Assembly (NCBI GenBank): GCA_951799425.1 | Contig: OX637394.1 | Span: 42,829,642-42,893,641 of the forward strand | Reading direction: 5' to 3' | Length of the DNA stretch: 64,000 nucleotides | DNA from: Ilex aquifolium | Lineage: Eukaryota; Streptophyta; Magnoliopsida; Aquifoliales; Aquifoliaceae | In this document: positions 55,001 through 64,000 of the stretch, piece after piece | How the letters are laid out: every line of letters begins with the position of its first letter | Position numbering within the stretch: position 1 is the first letter of the stretch | Program-made: the position numbers and the translations under genes | The notes under the pieces: generated by a model | The model's database searches: none | Told to the model about the DNA's origin: nothing | Seen by the model: the letters and a program-made list of their open reading frames with translations, nothing else

Positions 55001-56690
55001 GAGACAGAGTCTTATCTCTCCACTCTTCCACCATCTCTTCTGGTGAACAGTGTATTGAATAAGAGATGCTAGGGCATGAATTCCTTCTCTTAACCCCCAA
55101 TCAAGCTTTGAATCAGGGAAAAAATCTAGCTAGGGGGAGCCTCACGGAGAAACACCTCTTTAGGGGGAGTAGACTACTTGTGGAAGATTAGATAGGGAGA
55201 ATTTGATTCTATACTCGAAGACAAGCTAAGCAGATTACCACCCATGACTCACCAAGTCAGTCATCATCTCCAGACTCAATTTTTTGAAATCTTTTCCTTA
55301 GTTATCAGCCTTGCTTTGTATCTATTCATTGTACCATCCATATTCTGCTTGACAATGAACACCCACTTACAACCTACTGATTTTTTTCCGGTGTAAGAGA
55401 CATACGCTCCTAGGTTTCATTCTTTCCCAGAGTTCTCATTTCTTCTACCATGACTGCTTTCCACTTGGGTTCTGGAAAGGTTTTCTTATAACTTTGAGGA
55501 AGAGATATAGAGGACAAAGACAAAATAAAAGCACGATAAGAAGAAGACAAATAGTCATAAGAAACAAATTTAGAAATAGGATGTTGGGTACAAATCTGAA
55601 CTCTTTTTTTAATAGCAATAGGTAAAGAAATATCAGCAACACAATTACTACAAAGAGGTTCATTACCTGATAAAGGAGAAAAGATTTTGGATCCAACTTT
55701 TCCTTGGTCTTTTGATAATCATGCACAAAACACACACAACTAAATAGAGTAAAGATAAACCGACCCTTGAAGCAACCCTATAAGAGTAGCAAAATCAAAA
55801 ATTCATGAAGGCATCCCATTAATGAGATATGTAGCAATCAGCACTGCATCTCCCCAAAAAGACTGAGGAACATCCATAGTGAACATCAAGGAACTCCCAC
55901 TTCAAGGAGATGTCGATTCTTCCTCTATGCTACACCATTCTGCTCAAGTATATTCACACAACTAAATTGGTAAAGAATTCAATGTTATGTAAGATAAGCC
56001 CGATATTCTCCATTAAAATACTTAATCCCATTATCAGTCCTGAGAACCTTGATTTTGGCATCAAACTAAATATTTACCAGTTCATGAGAGTTCTTGAAAC
56101 AAGTAAACATTTTGTCCTTACTATACATCAAATAAACCCAAGTAACCCGAGTGTAGCAGTCAATGAAAATAACAAACCATTGATATCCAACAAGAGAAAC
56201 AACGTGAGATGGTCCCCAAACGTCATAATGAATAATCATAAACGGAGCAGTGCCTCTATTATTATTACTAAGATAAGAAGTTCTTGTATGCTTGACAAAT
56301 TCACAAGCATCACAAAAAAAATTATCTTTATTACATTCATCAAAACTGGAAAAAAATTCTCTAATACTCCTACGGATGGATGACAAAGTTTTCGATGCCA
56401 TTGGCGTAACTGTTGGAGGGCCACAAGTCCAGAAACCTGAAGTGCCTGACGAGGTTGATCCTCCAGCAGATATAAACCATTATGAGCTATACCACTGCTA
56501 ATCATTCGCCTCGTTCCCAGTCCTGAAAAACACAAGAAGATAGGAAGAATGTTAAAGAGTAATTTAGAGACTTTGTAATGTTACTGAGTGAGAGTAAGTT
56601 AGTAAAAAAATTAGGGACACGAAGAACTGAAGACAAAGACATTGAAGAAGAACAATGAATGAAACATTTCTCTGATACAGATGACAATGA
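55001..56690 (-). pseudogene. Copia integrase and linker
   Basis: GAG-pre-integrase 'QWHRKLCHPSVGVLENF' (about 56350-56440), zinc Cys pair 'FFCDACEFVKHTRTSY', and catalytic core 'HYDVWGPSHVVSLVGYQWFV' (about 56170-56230). Further downstream the linker to RT is Ser/acid-rich and frame-broken. Not functional. Confidence 0.85.
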
Positions 56691-56713
56691 GTCATATGCT
56701 ACCCTAACTTTAT

Positions 56714-56950
56714 AACCAAACTAAACTAAACCAAACCATGTCTTATGTCCCAATCATTTGGGGTCGGCTATATGAGTTCGTCTTCACCATTCATTTCGAT
56801 CATGCGCTAGACGCTCATTTAAGTTAAGTATTTTCATATCTTTTCTTATTATTTCGTTCAATGTCAATTCAGGTCTACCCCTACTTCTAGTACCATTAAG
56901 AAAAATTATCACTTTTTCAAACTGGTACCTCTATTGGCTTACGTTGAACT
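56714..56950 (-). mobile_element. LINE (RTE-like) 3' fragment inside the copia element
   Basis: Flanked by 16-bp repeats GCTACCCTAACTTTAT (56698-56713) and GCTATCCTAACTTTAT (56951-56966), one mismatch. On the minus strand it codes 'RSRGRPELTLNEIIRKDMK' (with a break) and ends in a TTTGG/TTTAG repeat tail. This is the usual truncated 3' end of a plant LINE with a long target duplication. Confidence 0.75.
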
Positions 56951-56968
56951 GCTATCCTAACTTTATCT

Positions 56969-57265
56969 CTACCGCAAACATGTGGAATAAAAAGAGAACA
57001 GACTTGAGGAACCTATCATATGGTCAGTGGTTTCGGAATCTATAATCCAAGGATTAGGGGAACAAGATGCAATAAAAACATTGGCATGTATACCTATATG
57101 AGCAAAGTTGGAAGCTGATGTTGAAGAAGTATCAAGCCAAGCCATTAGATGCCTAAAAGTCTGCATCTCATATGCAGTGAAACTCGCACTATCAGTACAA
57201 GTAGATAGAGATGGACTACTAGGAATAGTATCAACAATCTCAATCATATGGGCATGTGAGCGCAC
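56969..57265 (-). pseudogene. Copia protease region
   Basis: The active site reads WIIDSETTDHMIG (about 57020-57060), while the family has Asp-Ser-Gly. The Gly to Glu change destroys it. The LINE insertion lies just downstream. Confidence 0.8.
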
Positions 57266-57299
57266 ATGACTAGCTCTATTAACACTACACCCCTAGAAT

Positions 57300-59250
57300 G
57301 ACGACCTTGTAGATTCTAACAATAGTCTTTAGGATGCCTCATCTTTCCATAGTAGTCACATTTTAACATATCCTTTTCCATGCTCCCATTTTTACCATCA
57401 CCATGAAGCTTAAAGGATCTATTCTCTCTCTTTGGAATAGTTACTAGAGTAGACTGATCATGAGCAAGGGTGTGAAGCATGGCACTCCTCCTGGTATACA
57501 TAAGCATGAGTTTGCCTTAAGGAAAGAAAATGATCTTTATCCAAAATCTGTATATGGATTTGATCATATTCCATATTGAGACCTGCAAGAAAATCATATA
57601 CTCATTTTTTGCCTACAAGCCTCTGAAACTTAGCACTATTTCCAATATAATCTGCTTGAAAATCTTGGTAATAATCTAACTTCTGCCACAAACTACTATG
57701 GTTTAAAGTCGCGGTATCGGCTCTCAACTCGGAGGGTACTGATACACATCGGTCGCGGTGTCGCGGTACGATATCGGCCGATACGGGTAAAATACTTGAT
57801 AGAAGGTCCAAAAAATTCTAATAAAATTACAAAGAATATAAAAAAAATATAAACAACATAATCCATGCATCATATGTCCTAAATAGATAAGATTTAAATC
57901 GTAATTATTGTCTCTAAGTTAACTATACAAACCGGGTAAGTTATTTTCATCATAAGGATAAATTTAAATCTAATATAACTTTAATACTTATTTATACATA
58001 GTCAAAAAAAATTAAAAAATACAAAAACATTATTTTAACTTGCGTTTTAGAATATATAAATTTTTTTGAGAAATTTTATCTTACTTATAAATTACATGTG
58101 CATTATGTTTTTAATTGTAAAATCTCTTTTATATGTATATAATTAATAGAATATAATTTTATTAAAATCTGACACTCTTATTTGTCTATCTATTATAATA
58201 ATACTTAGTATAAAGACTCGGTTGAGACTTTTTTTTTTTTGGGTCAAATACACAAATAACACACACAGTCCACACGAGACTTAGACCAAGAGAGACACAA
58301 ATTCTCTTAAGCAGCAGCGACCGCGACGACGGCGAGAGAGAGAGAGAGACCTTACCGTCGGCGTTGCATGTGCGAAGAAAAAAAGAGGGGCCGCTGCTTT
58401 GACGCTCGAATGGAGAAGAAAGGGTTGTAGTCGCTACTCTGACACTCGAATGGAGAAGGGGCTGTACAGTATGGCCTGTACTACAGCCGATGTATGTTCG
58501 ATGTACATGATCTACAGGTATTTCTCCAAATTCTTTCAATTTCTGTTTTAGGGTTTTTTGATTTCTTCTACTTTGGTTTTTACATCTTTAGGTCTGGGAA
58601 TCTACATGTAGAATTGGTCTTCTTCTTCTTCTTCTCCCCATCTCTTTTTTCTGGTTTTTTATATTGATCCATTGATGACTCGGTCTAACTCGGTAAGACT
58701 CAGTATGACTCGATCCGATTGAAACGATTCGACTCCGATTTCAACCGATATCTCCGAGTCGAGACCGAGTCAACGCCGATTCGCTTGAGTCTCGTGTTAT
58801 TCGCTTACCGTGTAGCGATCTCGGCACGGTGATGGCCGAGGCGGATACAACTCGGCCGAGTCGTATCCGACTCGGCCGATACTTCGAACCTTGCAAACTA
58901 CTCAATCTTGTGTAGTACTCTGCAAGAGTCATACCCTTCCATTTAGTTTTATGAATCTTCTTCCCGATTTGTGAACATATCTGAGCCACCGCTGACCAAA
59001 TCTCACAGGCTATCTCAAGAAATAGAAAACCATGGCTAATGTGAGGCTGCATCGAGTTGAGTAACCATGACATTATCAACGAATTTTCAAAGATCCACTA
59101 ACTAAGATCAGGTTCAAATTTGGGTTTCTTACTTGCTCCTATCAACTATCCATTTAGCCCACTTGATCGCACTAACAACAGACATGGTCAAAACCAAGCC
59201 AAATAGTTACCGCCATCCACTTTTACGGAACTGATTTGGAGAGAAGGGTT
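57300..59250 (-). pseudogene. Copia gag, split by a MULE-like insertion
   Basis: UBN2-type gag. 'ISSVKVDGGNYLAW' near 59210, 'IMSWLLNSMQPHISHGFLF' at 59020-59079, 'MTLAEYYTRLSS' up to 58903, then the insertion, and again from 57697 'LWQKLDYYQDFQADYIGN'. The zinc knuckle CDYYGKMRHPKDYC (about 57320-57365) has lost its second Cys. Several stops are present. Confidence 0.85.
57698..58893. mobile_element. MULE-like DNA transposon, TSD CAAACTACT
   Basis: A 9-bp duplication CAAACTACT (57689-57697; 58894-58902) flanks 1196 bp. Ends GGTTTAAAGTC..GGTATCGG and, inverted, GGTTCGAAGTATCGGCCGAG are alike. Both termini are full of palindromic CGGCCGATAC, GATATCGGCC and ACTCGGCCGAGT words. Inside are a GA microsatellite and no transposase. 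The 9-bp TSD fits Mutator-like elements. Confidence 0.6.
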
Positions 59251-60047
59251 GCATCCAAGAGTCCCTACACGACTCACCCCACCATCCTCAATGCTGGTAA
59301 ATTTTGTACTAACTCCAGGCATATCTTCTTAGCAAACTACTAGATTGCAATTTTGGGATTAACCCAACACAAAAAAGACTAAACTAGCAGCATGAAACGC
59401 AAAAAATAAAATAAAAAAAAAGCCAACAACCTATACTCCAAAAAAGAACTTTCACAAGCTCCATAAGTATCAAAAAACACAAAGTCAAACCTCTAGTGCA
59501 CAAAAACAAGCACTGCCAGAGCTAAGCCAAGGCTGGAGAATCACTATTAAGGCCAAAGCACCACTGCCCAGAGCAAATCACCCCTGCCAAAGCAAACCAC
59601 AGAGGAAGGAAAAGCACTACCTGAGGGGAAAAAACTCATTGCTGGAGGGGAAAAAAAACTCACTGCCGATGCTATAAATGCCCTGAAAACTAGTGGGTTG
59701 TGCGCAGAACTCCACCAAAGCTCTTAGGGGACTTTGTCGAAAACCACAGGTTCCATTAAATTTGTTGGAGTAGTTTGAAACTTACCCAAATTGCAGATTG
59801 CGAAATTCGACCCAAAAATCTCGAAAAACATTCAAAAATTAAAAAAAAAAAAACACCTCAGATGACTTCAAAAAGTTCCAGAAAAATCACCATCATAATC
59901 AAGACTCAGAAGGCAAAACTGACTCAGACTATGTCAATTTTGGTCACTTCTGCGATGACATCATCATTCCAACGATGCTGTTAGTGACACCAGCAACCTG
60001 CCAACGTCGTCCTGAATGTTCCGGTGACTTTGAACTTTCATTTGATT

Positions 60048-60060
60048 GCTCTAATACCAA
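60048..60060 (-). promoter_or_regulatory. Primer binding site of the copia element
   Basis: Minus strand TTGGTATTAGAGC, one base from the initiator-Met-tRNA site TTGGTATCAGAGC. Positions 59251-60047 hold the untranslated leader, AT-rich and with A runs. Confidence 0.85.
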
Positions 60061-60062
60061 GT

Positions 60063-60260
60063 TGAAATTTAAAGATCTTAGATCCTAGGGTTTTGAGGGA
60101 AGAAGAGGCAAGAGATGAGAAAGACAGCGGAGAGATTAGAAAATGGGCTTAAGGAGAATGAGAGCTTACCTCTCTCCTCTCATCACCCATATTTATATTA
60201 ACTCATAATAAAGTGAAGGTTACAATAATACCCATAATTAAAATAACCTAACATTCTACA
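60063..60260 (-). mobile_element. 5' LTR of the copia element
   Basis: TGAAATTTAAAG to ACATTCTACA, 198 bp, paired with 53552-53751. Confidence 0.9.
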
Positions 60261-60425
60261 ATATTCATACTATTTTCATCAGAGATTATGAATATGAATT
60301 GATTATTCTTTGCGGAGATTTGTATTTCTTAAACTAATTTTGAGCATGTGGTAACCTCCCTTTCTTACCTTGTTATTCTTTTTCTATTCTCTGATTTGTT
60401 GTCATACTCTTCCTTCTACCCGTCC

Positions 60426-61776
60426 TGCCAGGGGCAGAACCAAAAAAAATCTTAAGGGTGGGCACCATAATTTTTTAATTCAACTTGTAATCAATAAAAG
60501 TAAAATAATATATTTATATCCACTACACTATATTGGATAGATGAATATTTAATGAAGACAAAAATCCTAAAGTTGATAAGACGCAAAGAAAAAAAATAAA
60601 AAAAAAGACACTTATTACAACTTTTTGAAAATGCAAGGTTAATCATAATTTTTACAATTGGCCATATTAGTTTTAATATTCGAAAACATTACATAATAAT
60701 TTCATTGTCTATGTCATCAAGGGTATCTTTTTATACAATCAAGATCCCAGTCATTCATTTATCATTCATTCGGTTACTCAACTAATTTTTTACAATCTTT
60801 AATTTCTAATTTATTTTACACAGTATCTTCTAAGATTATCTTCAAGGTATCAAAATAACAAAGCCAATAAACAAAAATTTAAGGAGTAAGCATAGTACTA
60901 CAATTGAAACCCTACTAAAATACATTAAACACAAAAATCATCAGCCCAATAGAAATAAAAAGGTTAATCGTACAAAATAATAATAAATTACAAGCCAATT
61001 TTAATTTCCTATTAAAAAATCGAACAAAAAGAAATCATAAATATGCAAATCAAGACCAATGGAAGAGAGCTTTAACACAATAAAAATGACTAAACATGCA
61101 TTTTGACCTATCATTATTAAATCGTTTTAACTGAGAAATACAATTAAAGTATGTATACAATAGGGTGGGAACAATTTCATATGGGTGTGTTTGTTTGCCG
61201 GATACATGAGGTATTAGGTGGTGGGATAGAGGAATGTAGAAGGGTTTAATTAATACCACCTAGAGGGTGGTATAATAATGAGGTAATAAACCAACACAAG
61301 GTATTACAAGGGTAAATTACAACATTATCCCTTCCAAAGCCTATGTTCTACACCAAGACAAGGGTATTAAAGTCAATTGACATCAAACATAATCTTTTCT
61401 TTTTATTGTGGAGACCACAAGAAATGTAAATTACCATATTACCTTTTGTAATACCTCATGGTCTAAATAGATGTGAAGGACATTCTAGTCAATTTTAAAT
61501 ACAATCATTACATTTTGTGGGACCCACATGCATTGTGAAAAACTTACCCAAACAAAGTGTAGGATGAGAAAAGATAGTCAATTATGCCCTCAAAACCCAA
61601 GGGGCTGGAATGGGTTGGAATGGATACTCTAATCCCACCTAACAAATTCCTTGAAACAAACACACTCTATATTTACAATGTCTTATAAACATATATCCAT
61701 GCATATGCCAAAAAAAAAATTGAAATTTTGAGGGTGGGCCAATGCATCCGTCGACCCCTTAGTAGATTCGTCGTTG
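60426..61776. mobile_element. Degenerate transposon-like insertion, possible TSD CGTCC
   Basis: CGTCC stands at 60421-60425 and 61777-61781. The left end CCAGGGGCAGAACC and the nearby AGGGTGGGC resemble the ends of plant hAT-like elements. The right side repeats GAGGGTGGGCC (61730). No transposase is seen. Confidence 0.3.
61183..61667. mobile_element. MITE, 485 bp, TIR GGGTGTGTTTGTTT, TSD TAT
   Basis: Left GGGTGTGTTTGTTT (61183-61196); right end inverted GAGTGTGTTTGTTT (61654-61667); TAT on both sides (61180-61182, 61668-61670). No coding capacity. It lies within 60426-61776. Confidence 0.65.
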
Positions 61777-62560
61777 CGTCCACTATCAATTTGGTATCAA
61801 AGCCCAACTTTGATTCATAGTTGTTTTTGCTTCTTGTCAGCACTTTCACTGTCCATATCTTCAACTTGTGCCATTGAAAATCATTAACCAGGTGGATTTG
61901 GAAATAGAGGGTTGCAATACTTTTGCACCTATTGACTAAGAAGACTATTAGTTATCATCACCAACCTGCTGATTCTATAGTGGCATTGCTACTACAGTAT
62001 CCCTTATAATCGTGAAGAAGAAGTCCTGCTCATGGGTCTTCAATTTTTTTCAAACCTAGATTTAACAACCTATTTCCTATATTGGGACCCAACATAAATT
62101 CAATGGTTGTGATGTATTCAGTCAGTAAATTAGGTCTAAGTAGCATTGCTCTTAAAGAAGAGGATCACTGAACCAATTTCCTTAAAAATTGATCCTTCTT
62201 AGGTTGATGCACGAACAGTTAGCGGGGACGAGCAGTAAATTCATTGGCAATATGTCTTCGTTGGATCTAGCTTGGCCCAATAACACCCAAGAATTCTCAA
62301 TAGTGTGGCCATGGTGTTTAATATCAACACAATTTTCCTTTTCCCCCTTTCATTAAATCCTTGTCCCACTCCTTTTGTCAGGTGACTTCGTTCCTCCTCT
62401 TCCCGAATGTATACAGTGAGGAAAAAAAAACATAAATAGAGAAAGGCCTACTGTTTCTGTCAAGAATCAATCTCTGCTCTTGTATTATAGTTGTGCGGCT
62501 ATTCTTTCTTTTGTTGTTCATCCAAAAAAAAAAATTACCCTTCTTTTAATGTCCCTTGGA
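61777..62560. other. Unassigned; copia-type primer site at its start
   Basis: TTTGGTATCAAAGCC (61790-61804) resembles a Met-tRNA primer site after an LTR end (CTATCA). It may belong to the old LTR seen at 53300-53540 and 60261-60420. No gag is recognised after it. Confidence 0.3.
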
Positions 62561-63260
62561 GACAATCGGTTGCTTGAAGCTTGACATGATGAATACGCTT
62601 TTATGCCCCTCCCGAAAGAGAGAGGGAATGACCCTTCCTCATATCTGTTGTTGAGATTGGGATAAAGGACTGGGGTTCTACCGAGAGGCAGTGGGAGTCA
62701 ACTCTGTCTCATCCTCATCCCCTTCGAAAAGGTGATCTATGCCCTCTCCTCCACATCGAATGTGTAGTATAGGAGGGAGGTGGTGAGACACAATGACCAA
62801 TCCTAAAAGACCACTTTTTCATCTAAGGATCGTTAACCGCCGCACCGATCATTCCTCGCGCACGTACGGGATGGGGGGTTGAGTTGCATAGTTTATCTAG
62901 GGTGGTCAAGACACATGCTTCTACTTATGGTTTGGGAGTAATTTTATGACAAGATGGCCAAGTAGTTGCGTAACACATATTTTCCTTCAGTTTGTCCAAT
63001 ATTTTAAATAGAAAAAGGCGTGGAAGGACGTTAAAGATGCCCGGGACGAACATGACTTCTTCTAAGGCTAGAAGACCACTGGAAGACACCCGGGACTAGT
63101 ACACAAGAAGACTGGGAAGAAGACGAGTAGGATCTTACGTTTTGAATAAACTTCGAATCCTCTATCGAAGCGAGTCATGCTCCAAGTCCCTCTATGGGGA
63201 TCTTCCCCACCCTAAAAGAAAGAGTATGTCACATTATGCAAGGAAAAAAAGAGAGAATAA
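62561..63260. other. GC-richer island with a gypsy RNase H relic
   Basis: The base composition is clearly richer in G+C than its surroundings. 62905-62990 (plus) translates to 'VVKTHASTYGLGVIL' and 'QDGQVVA', a Ty3/gypsy RNase H relic with stops for Trp and Tyr. The rest (62580-62900) has the look of plant organelle-derived DNA, but I recognise no organelle gene. Confidence 0.3.
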
Positions 63261-64000
63261 AAAGTAGGAAACAAAATGCCTAACTGCCTATCCGAAAGAA
63301 AAAACTACAGGAAAAGTGCATTTAGGCCTAACTCGGAACATGTGGATCCAAGGAAGTTGGCTCAAGAACAACTTCTTACTAGTAGGGGCTAATCACTACT
63401 AGAGCTAATCACAGTAAGAGAGTCCAATATCCTTGAAACCGAGCTTAGTCTTTCCATAAAAGTATACTAATAAAAGGCTTTGGTTATGCAATGTAACTGA
63501 GAAAAAGATCAAAATCTCTCCTCTGTTAAATCATTATATTGTTCAAGCTTCTGGAAATCTCGTAACAAAATTACATGTAAAGAATCAACTATCACAACCT
63601 TCATAATCTTTTTCTTTTCCTCACCTTTTTTAAAGGTCTTCTAGTGATAGTCACCCAAAGAAGAAGTATATTCCCAAGTAAAAATAAGAAAGGAAAAGGA
63701 AAATAGCTCACCAATAGGGATCATTTTTTGGGGGTATTCCTAGAAAGAGTGACAACTATTACATGGCATGTGCCACTTTGACATAAGGAACCCAGTGAAC
63801 CCTTATATTTTGTCCGAGCAACCTACAATACAGTTTTAGGGGAATAGAAAGTGGAAATACTAACTAAAATAAACAAATTGCCTCTATAGTGTGTAAGATA
63901 TGCAACTAATGAGATATCGTCACACTAGCCTCAAGACAGAAATATTATTAACATGCATCATCATGACTCACATGTTCAAACCAAACTGTGAGCTTACTTA
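63261..64000. other. No feature recognised
   Basis: AT-rich to mixed sequence with short open frames only. Confidence 0.4.

Larger units (their letters stand above)
53541..60260 (-). mobile_element. Ty1/copia element with nested insertions, TSD ATATT
   Basis: Two LTRs of about 200 bp (53552-53751 and 60063-60260), a Met-tRNA-type primer site and copia gene order gag, protease, integrase, RT, RNase H on the minus strand. ATATT flanks it at 53536-53540 and 60261-60265 if eleven extra bases beside the left LTR belong to the element. Net length without insertions is about 5.2 kb. All genes are broken. Confidence 0.85.

Noticed and set aside
61790..62560. A new copia element starting at the primer-like site
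   Set aside because: Only the PBS-like word is visible; no gag or second LTR follows in the window.

Overview
The window is nuclear DNA of a flowering plant with a repeat-rich genome. The signs are nested LTR retrotransposons of plant-specific Ty3/gypsy (Tat, Athila) and Ty1/copia lineages, tRNA-derived SINEs, MITEs, a Helitron, and a single intronless plant receptor-kinase gene. The species cannot be told from the sequence. No rRNA or tRNA gene and no CRISPR array was seen.

Layout. 1-12350: a Tat-type element on the minus strand (element C; its 3' LTR is cut by the window edge), with an Athila-like element (D, plus strand, 3039-about 10198) inserted in it. A deletion then removed D's 3' LTR and C's whole pol. 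12351-16905: small relics, namely a copia gag fragment, an RNase H fragment, a foldback repeat, a solo LTR, polyA retroposons and a SINE. 16906-45070: an inverted repeat with arms of about 1.2 kb, swollen by Tat element A (17860-28772, TSD CATGC) in its left arm and by Tat element B (29389-42384, TSD AATAC), which sits in a small MITE in the spacer. 45188-48688: a non-autonomous Helitron carrying an exon-like gene fragment. 50280-52754: a G-type lectin receptor kinase (SD2-5 type) with one in-frame stop; this is the only host gene. 53541-60260: a minus-strand copia element that holds a LINE fragment and a MULE-like element. 60261-64000: older TE remnants and a GC-richer island.

The most interesting system is in the Tat elements A, B and C. 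Each carries, between pol and the 3' LTR, a gene on the opposite strand with its own conserved promoter block, a 5'-UTR intron ending 2 nt before the ATG, and three further short introns at matching positions. Introns and splice sites are kept across three diverged elements, although all three copies now carry stops or frameshifts. Element B has a second, divergent antisense gene. In A and B a C-tract plus hairpin lies on both sides of antisense gene 1, once beside the LTR (the PPT) and once internally. The pairing is kept while the sequence changes. Arrays of short dyad repeats lie between the convergent genes.

All retroelement polyproteins are broken, so none of these elements looks autonomous now. 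Stretches upstream of the receptor kinase recur twice elsewhere in the window, which suggests that the TE cluster grew inside an old receptor-kinase duplication region.
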